64,000 bases of DNA from Trichobilharzia regenti (Eukaryota > Platyhelminthes > Trematoda > Strigeidida > Schistosomatidae): NCBI GenBank assembly GCA_944472135.2, contig OX235270.1, forward strand, positions 74,843,168 to 74,907,167, given 5' to 3'. This document shows positions 58,227 to 64,000 of this stretch, piece after piece. Position numbers and translations under genes: made by a program. The notes below the pieces were generated by a model. The model was not told the origin of the DNA and searched no databases. It was given only the letters and a program-made list of their open reading frames with translations. Positions within the stretch are counted from its first letter, which is position 1; each line of letters opens with the position of its first letter.

Positions 58227-59339
58227 AGATGTACTCTAAACGTCCAATTCACTTTCAATAATGAAATATATAGACAAAAAGATGGTATAGCTATGGGCTC
58301 ACCACTCGGCCCGCTGCTTGCAGATATTTTCATGTCAAAACTAGAAAATACACACCTAAAGAAGATAATAGATAACTTCGGATTCTACAAGAGATACGTG
58401 GACGATACTTTTATTATCGCCAATAATGAGGAAAATTTGGAGAACATATTGGACTTTTTCAACAGTTGCCATCCAGCAATCCAGTTCACACTAGAGAAGG
58501 AGTCCAACGCAACAATATCTTTTCTGGACGTGCAACTAGCAAGACGCGAACAAGATGGGACACTCAAAAGATCCATTCACAGAAAACCGACATGGAATGG
58601 ACAACTCATCAGCTTTCACAGTTGGGTGCCTATATATACAAAACGAAATCTGATCCGCTCACTGACTCACAGAATCCACAACATTTGCAGTCCGGAAACT
58701 ATAGAAGAAGAGCTGAAGACCCTGAAAAGAATCCTTCTTGAAAACGGTTACCCGGAACGTTTCATCACAAAAGCTATGAAGCCGAAAACACAAAAACCAT
58801 CCATGCTTACTGCTCCCAAGAAACTTCTCTATTTGAATCTACAATTCAACGGAGATTCTTCAGCAGAAATACTTAGAAACCGCCTGTGCCGTTCACTGAA
58901 GAAAACCTTCTTCGCAGCGGAACTCAGACTAACTTTCTCTACGAAACCAATGATTCGCACGAACGTGAAGGATAAGCTTCCACTGGGGGCCTCATCAATG
59001 TGCATCTACCAATTCACCTGCTCATGTGGAGCTAGGTATGTCGGCCGTACCCAGCGTTTGCTATCCAAACGAATCAGCGAACACTTACCTTCATGGTTTT
59101 ATAAAGGAGAAAGAAGATCCCCCCGCCACAGCTCTATCCTAGAACACTTGATCGAATCCGGACACCAAGCAAACCCACAAAACAACTTCTCAGTTATCTA
59201 CACAATACGTGGAAATCTTGCCAAAAGAGTACGAATTAAACTTCTTCAAACTGCAGAAGCAATGGCAATTCACATATTGAATCCTGAACTCTGCATACAA
59301 AAGAAGTTTGTTCAGTCACTAAATCTACAATGGTCCTGA
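58227..59339 (+). CDS. PLE reverse transcriptase (C-terminal part) with GIY-YIG endonuclease, open frame
   Basis: 370 codons without a stop; the frame is open 26 codons further into RTE sequence (ATG at 58149). RT motif B QKDGIAMGSPLGPLLADIFM, motif C RYVDDTFII near 58395, then ISFLDVQLARREQDGTLKRS and HRKPTWNGQLISFHSWVP, and GYPERFITKAMKP. A Cys-pair linker SMCIYQFTCSCG leads to the GIY-YIG core ARYVGRTQRLLSKRISEHLP near 59035 and a C-terminus AEAMAIHILNPELCIQKKFV. Motif A and everything N-terminal to it are missing, so RT activity is not expected. The endonuclease domain looks complete. TGA at 59337-59339. Confidence 0.88.
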   Translation, partial: RCTLNVQFTFNNEIYRQKDGIAMGSPLGPLLADIFMSKLENTHLKKIIDNFGFYKRYVDDTFIIANNEENLENILDFFNSCHPAIQFTLEKESNATISFLDVQLARREQDGTLKRSIHRKPTWNGQLISFHSWVPIYTKRNLIRSLTHRIHNICSPETIEEELKTLKRILLENGYPERFITKAMKPKTQKPSMLTAPKKLLYLNLQFNGDSSAEILRNRLCRSLKKTFFAAELRLTFSTKPMIRTNVKDKLPLGASSMCIYQFTCSCGARYVGRTQRLLSKRISEHLPSWFYKGERRSPRHSSILEHLIESGHQANPQNNFSVIYTIRGNLAKRVRIKLLQTAEAMAIHILNPELCIQKKFVQSLNLQWS

Positions 59340-59477
59340 TCTATCTTAACACCAAATACGTAATTTTGTCTTACCTCTTTCTTCTTTGTTTGTCTATTTC
59401 TTAATTGCATTATTTTCTACCCCCACCCTCTATTAAATCTCTACGCTCATGACGACTGTTGCTAACTCGATTTTCGT

Positions 59478-59590
59478 TTATTTTTAAGTGAATTCTACTC
59501 AGCTTATTAACTTAACTCTCATTCATTTTCAAGTGAATTCTACTCAGATTATTAACTTGACTCTCATTCATTTTTTCATTGAACCCTACC
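59478..59590. repeat. 45-bp tandem repeat in the PLE 3' UTR
   Basis: AAGTGAATTCTACTCAG at 59486 and 59531, followed each time by a TTATTAACTT.ACTCTCATTCA stretch; a third partial unit follows. Confidence 0.85.
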
Positions 59591-60609
59591 AATTAGATTA
59601 CGTCACCCAACCTACTTTTGTAACTTTATTTTAGTTTCTAACCGATTAACGCCTTCAAAATTACGTAATCTGTTTGTCAAAAACTAACAATTGCATTAAC
59701 ACATCTTTGGAAATATTCCTTTTGTTGCCAAGACAAATTACTATAAATTTGCGATTTGTACAGCTTGAGAATGATATCGCCGAAAAGAGTAACTCTTTGC
59801 TGAACACTTTTTCTTCCTCTATTATCTGCTCCCAGTCAGCAGGCATTCATGTCGCCCATAAAGATCTTATTGTTATCATTCGGCATGTTGACTATCACTG
59901 TTCGTAGTTGTCTGTAAAAATCTTCCTACTTCTCTTGTTCCGTGTTGTCTGTAGGACTGTGCATATCATTGGAAAACTGTGACCTACCTTCCTTCCTTTT
60001 GAGCTGAATCTTGCTGTCATAATCCTGGGTGAAATTGGTTGCCAATGCATTAAGGCTTTGAATAAAACCGGTGACATCATTATGGCCACTGACTGCCTCA
60101 ATGCGCTCGTGGTTTTCGCCTGAGTGACCAGACTGAAGTAAATTGCTGACTTTCTCGTTGAAAATTCTGACAGTTAACATCCTTTCCATCTTCAATCGCA
60201 GATTCCGAGCACTCCTGTACCATATCTTCGCATTTATCTGTCTAACTGGACAGCCCTCGCAGTATCGTACATTGTACGTAGATTCCACGTCCCCTTCCTT
60301 ATTCTTCCTTTCATCGAGACAAGACACATTTGCTGCCTAAGTGGCTTCCTGAAGGCTCTCACCAACCCGCGTCATTTCGCCTCTCCGATTCCAGCGAAGA
60401 ATAAGATTATAATTTGAATTTCTTGTAATTTCAATATATTTTCTGTGTGTTGAGGTTTCTGTAGCAGTTTGATTGGTTTTGTGGTGTAGGGTTGCTAGCC
60501 CTACGTCCAACCATCCATGGGCTTGGGACCGGCTAGGAAACTATCAAGCTAGTTATCTAGGGGAGATTATAAAAGTACATGCTTCCGAATTATTTTCTTT
60601 TCTGTTTAA

Positions 60610-63330
60610 GTCTTCTTCTTATGATTCAGCATGAGAAAACTTCGTTCAGTGAAAAACTCCAAGGACCTTGTGATAGTGAAGGAATTGGACAAATTCCTGA
60701 GTTTTTCTGTCAAGCTCTCCGAAGTTATCACGGAGCTTAATTTTCGGATGCGAATCATGGGTAAGCATGAGTATCCGAAACATTATTGGAATAATCTCCA
60801 CCGGAATCTCATTTGCCCTAATATAAAAACAACGTCATGCATTAAATCACATCATCGCTATCTGCTCACACCTACCCAAACTTGAGCGAAATATATCACA
60901 AAGAACCCATGCTTTGTATGAACTATCTGATGATGGCTAGCAAACATTTCAGGATTATATATCCAATGCCATATGAAAACGTTGCGACGATGCTACTTCA
61001 CGACTAACAAAAAATCTGAAACCATCTGAAACTGTCTCATCGTTTCCACAGAATGCTGAAAAACTTGTCTTGAACTTTTAGAATTTTCCTCTGACTCCTA
61101 TTCAAATCCAAGTCTGATCATTTGGTCTGAAATTTTGCAGTGTAACGAGTAAAATCAGCGAATCACAAACGAAGGTCCAGTTAGAGAATTTAATGTCAGA
61201 GATGTTGGACTTGTCACCTACTTCTGAACAAGTCAAAGCTTCAATTCTCAACAGCTGCTACAAGTACATTCGTAAATTATCAAGCTATGGTTAACTGCTG
61301 ACCAAGGAACGCAAAAAACAACTTCAAGAAAATGAAGACATAATCTTCATCCATCCTGATAAAGTATGGGCAATGAGATTGTGGTTATCAACAAATCCGA
61401 CTATATTGAGAAATTAACTAACATAATATCAGACAACGCCAAACCCCTCAAATCATTCAATTAGAAAGACACAATGGGAAGAACAGAAAGTCTCCTTACA
61501 AAATTACTGAAGAGAATGAAAGAAGATTCAGTTATAACATCGGAGGTATATGAACAAATAAAGCCGGGCAGTTCAGTAATTCTAAAACTGTATGGATTGC
61601 CTGAAGTGCATTATAAGAGTGTTTCACTTCAATCTTCCATAGACATGGCTGGCTGATATCCTTGAGCCAGTAAGAAGATATATGACAAAGTATAACTTTA
61701 GCGATACATTTGACTTCATCGACTCAGAGAAAAGTATCAACGTATTTGAAGACAAGTACTTTCACTAGATGTTACCTTTCTATTCATTAACATCCCTTTG
61801 ACCGAGACAATATGCTTCATCCGTGACTACATCGAAACCAACAACTCAGAAGTTCCTCTTACCATCAACTACCTGAAGGAACTACTTCTCAGATGTACAT
61901 TTAATAGCAATTAAAATTAGGTGATCATTTTGATGTACAGAAAGATGGTTTAGCTATGAGATCTCTACTCGGTCCACTCTTGAAAACAACATCTTCGATC
62001 TTTCGATCAGTCGACTGCACTTATACAGGAGATAAGTAGATAATGCGTACATAATTTGTGATGAAAAAATTGACTTTGAGTATCTCCTCGAAACCCTCAA
62101 CGCATCAAACCCATCAATAAAATTCACCTTAGAATGTGAACCAAACATGCCATTTAAATTCCTGGATGTAATATTAACCAGAAGACAAGAATGAACGGTC
62201 CAAAGATCAATATATCGCGAACCAACATGAACAGGACAGTTTATCAACTTCCAGAGCTTCGTTCCACTTATGCGAAAAAAACCTATTACGAACAAGGAAT
62301 TGAAAAGTTTCTTCGGAAGACACGATGGAGAACGAGTTAAATTCATTAGGTGAAACACTACTTGAGGACGGGTATCCACCAAGATTTATCGACAAAACAT
62401 GCAAGAAAAGCCTCCGACGCCACAAAATAACAACTGTTCCTCGGAAAACTCTCTTCCTTCATCTGGAATTCAAAGGTGACATAGAAGCAAAAATTCTTAG
62501 AAACCCACTTTCTAGATTACTTAAGAAGACATTTCAAGCAGCCACCTTACGCATCACATCCTATAGTAGGCGATTCATCCAGCCTACCTTTAAGGACAAG
62601 ACACCACTTTTGACCATCTCAGTGTGTATTTACTAATTTACTTGTAGGTGTAGAGCAAAGCGTATCTGCCGTAGGCAGCGTCAAGTCCACAAACGTATTT
62701 TAGGACATTGTCCAGCTTGTGTAGCCGGAAAAGAAAAGAACACTAGCAGCTCCATCCTCGAACACCTTATCAACTCTGGACATCGAGCAACCCGCATGAA
62801 TACTTCACAATGCTACACAGAGTCCTTCAATACAAAAGGACTTCGAATACGCAATCTGTACGTAGCTGAATCATTAGCTATTTAGGATCTGGAACCGGAC
62901 CTCTGCATTCAAAAGCACCACATACACTCACTCTCCCCACTGTGGTCACAGTAACTTCCTGACTATAGTCATTATTATTCTCATCATCCTTATTTTATCA
63001 CTCTACTAATATTTACTAGTAACACTGCATTTCCATAAAGATTTTATAAAACACCTGATCCTCTTTTTACAAGTTCTTGTCCACTCTACATAACTATATT
63101 GATTAGTCATTTTCCTACACTTATTACGCCATCCCAACTTCTGTCCCTTCTCTTATTTCCAATCAGTCACCTCGCCTAGACTACACCTAACATTACGCAA
63201 TACGTTTCTCGAGGACAAATTTTACCAGTATCTGATTAGTTTGGTCAATTCCTCGTTAAATATAATTACGACCATACAGCTTATGAAAATGAATCATCCA
63301 AAAGAATATTCTTTAGTGTTTACGTCCTTC
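60610..63330 (+). pseudogene. Long decayed PLE (lineage 1), most of the ORF recognisable
   Basis: N-terminal part: MRKLRSVKNSKDLVIVKELD near 60631. Early RT: SLLTKLLKRMKEDSVI and KLYGLPEVHYKS near 61480-61615, the 'LYGLPKVHK' motif of PLEs. Motif A region lies near 61770. Motif B survives as a damaged KDGLAMRS.LGPL stretch near 61945. Thumb: FKFLDVILTRRQE near 62155, then ETLLEDGYPPRFIDKTCKK. GIY-YIG remnant: FTC.C.AKRIC.RQRQ near 62637 and SSILEHLINSGHRA near 62745. The 3' end is near 63265-63320 with stem AAAGAATATTCTTT (63301-63314). Stops throughout. It is the only copy here that keeps the N-terminal half. Confidence 0.75.
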
Positions 63331-64000
63331 CCTTATGACTTCCAAATTAAATAGGTTTATTATGAATGTTGCGCAGTGATGCAGTATTAATCACTGGATG
63401 ACGTTTCCGGTATATATATATATTCACTTTCTCCCTCCCCTTTTTCCCTTTTTGTCTGTGTCAGCTTTCCATATCTCCAGTGTAGGCCTTGCATCATGCC
63501 GAATGCACGTATGAGGTATTGAATCGATTATCGAAGCTTCTGTGATTAACCTTTCATCCCACCTAACTATAATATTTTTTAAACTCTCTCCCCGTCCCAC
63601 CCAGTTTTGTGATCACATGCAAGTGAATGCAGTGATATTTTGTAAATTCTATTATTTCTCTCAATTGCATCTTTAGGCCAACTATCTTATTAGCCAAACC
63701 AGAAACATTGTCTTCAGTTAACTTAAGTTCTCCTAATATATATATATATATTCAATCTCCCCATAACTCCGCCAGAGCTAATCATTAACATTCTACACAA
63801 CTCAGTTACACCGAGATTAACGAAACACCCCTAATTAACATCCATATATAATTTGAAAAATTATTGACATAAATACATCCCTACGACTATGGAAGTGGAT
63901 AGAAACTAAGCCTACATAGACGGACAGATTGTTTATATTTCCATTGCATCATCCTAGGAAACGAAACGCTGAAGGATTAAACCTTAGTCGAACTCCACTT
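63331..64000. other. Unassigned sequence with two short (TA)n runs
   Basis: (TA)n at about 63411-63422 and 63737-63750. No gene or element recognised to the window end. Confidence 0.4.

Larger units (their letters stand above)
58227..59811 (+). mobile_element. Penelope-like element (lineage 1), 5' truncated, intact 3' half
   Basis: 1,585 bp inserted in RTE copy C with a 13-bp target duplication. It contains RT motif B onward, the GIY-YIG domain and a 470-bp 3' UTR with a 45-bp tandem repeat. The 3' end has the stem AAAGAGTAACTCTTT at 59784-59798. Confidence 0.9.
55622..60575 (-). mobile_element. SR2-like RTE copy C, near full length, with SINE-B and PLE inserted
   Basis: Minus-strand element from a 5' UTR near 60575 (CTAGCCGGTCCCAAGCCC, GGGCTAGCAACCCTA) to an ATT-tailed 3' end at 55622. 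Endonuclease traces lie at 60330-59825 (SVCYAP-type block, GDMNA near 59850) and resume left of the PLE at 58213-57800 (MNEKGELFANFC, IDFIA). Pol pieces, e.g. TTVLGRKKRQDK near 57720, follow in broken frames. RT motifs are badly damaged. It belongs to the same 5'UTR subtype as copy B. Confidence 0.8.

Noticed and set aside
1..64000. CRISPR array, bacterial operon or replication origin
   Set aside because: No spaced direct repeats of that kind; spliced genes and eukaryotic retroelements show that this is a eukaryotic nuclear sequence.

Overview
The window looks like nuclear DNA of a blood fluke (Schistosoma or a close relative; species not determined). The evidence is RTE-type LINEs with (AAT)n tails, Penelope-like elements with GIY-YIG domains, an SM-alpha-like SINE with hammerhead ribozyme motifs, an AT-rich background, and a host gene with introns of only 33-43 nt. 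By adding up my coordinates, about 37 kb of the 64 kb (roughly 58%) is recognisable mobile-element sequence.

Two host genes are supported, arranged head to head. On the minus strand at 4791-5291 is a complete four-exon LEPROT/endospanin/VPS55-family gene (129 aa). On the plus strand at 8597-21111 is a homologue of the tubulin polyglutamylase TTLL5: a 1,070-nt first exon with most of the ligase core, two or three middle exons that complete the ATP-grasp fold, and a 2.8-kb last exon for a long, mostly low-complexity tail. Its introns contain decayed LINE pieces.

From 21.5 kb rightward I find no host gene. The rest is layered transposons. 24.4-29.3 kb: a decayed Penelope-like element (PLE) split by a 3,925-bp full-length SR2-like RTE element with a 7-bp target duplication. 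29.9-33.3 kb: SINE, PLE end, RTE and PLE fragments. 33.7-36.3 kb: two large inverted repeats. 37.9-41.3 kb: a LINE fragment and three kinds of tRNA-derived SINE, one forming an inverted dimer with two hammerhead motifs. 42.2-44.7 kb: PLE and SINE remnants. 45-53.1 kb: an RTE copy interrupted by a 4.9-kb Gypsy-type LTR retrotransposon with a 5-bp target duplication. 53.1-63.3 kb: RTE and PLE copies, including a 5'-truncated PLE inserted in an RTE element with a 13-bp target duplication.

The most interesting signals are in the non-coding modules. One SINE family (here SINE-A) is a tRNA-like head joined to the 5' UTR and the 3' end of the SR2-like RTE element. A second family (SINE-B) has the same head on a different body. 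The PLE copies share a 3'-terminal self-complementary stem whose bases change in a compensatory way. Several inverted repeats would make long double-stranded RNA if transcribed. Family names (SR2, SR3/Perere-3, SM-alpha, Gypsy/Saci-like) are from recognition and were not checked by search.
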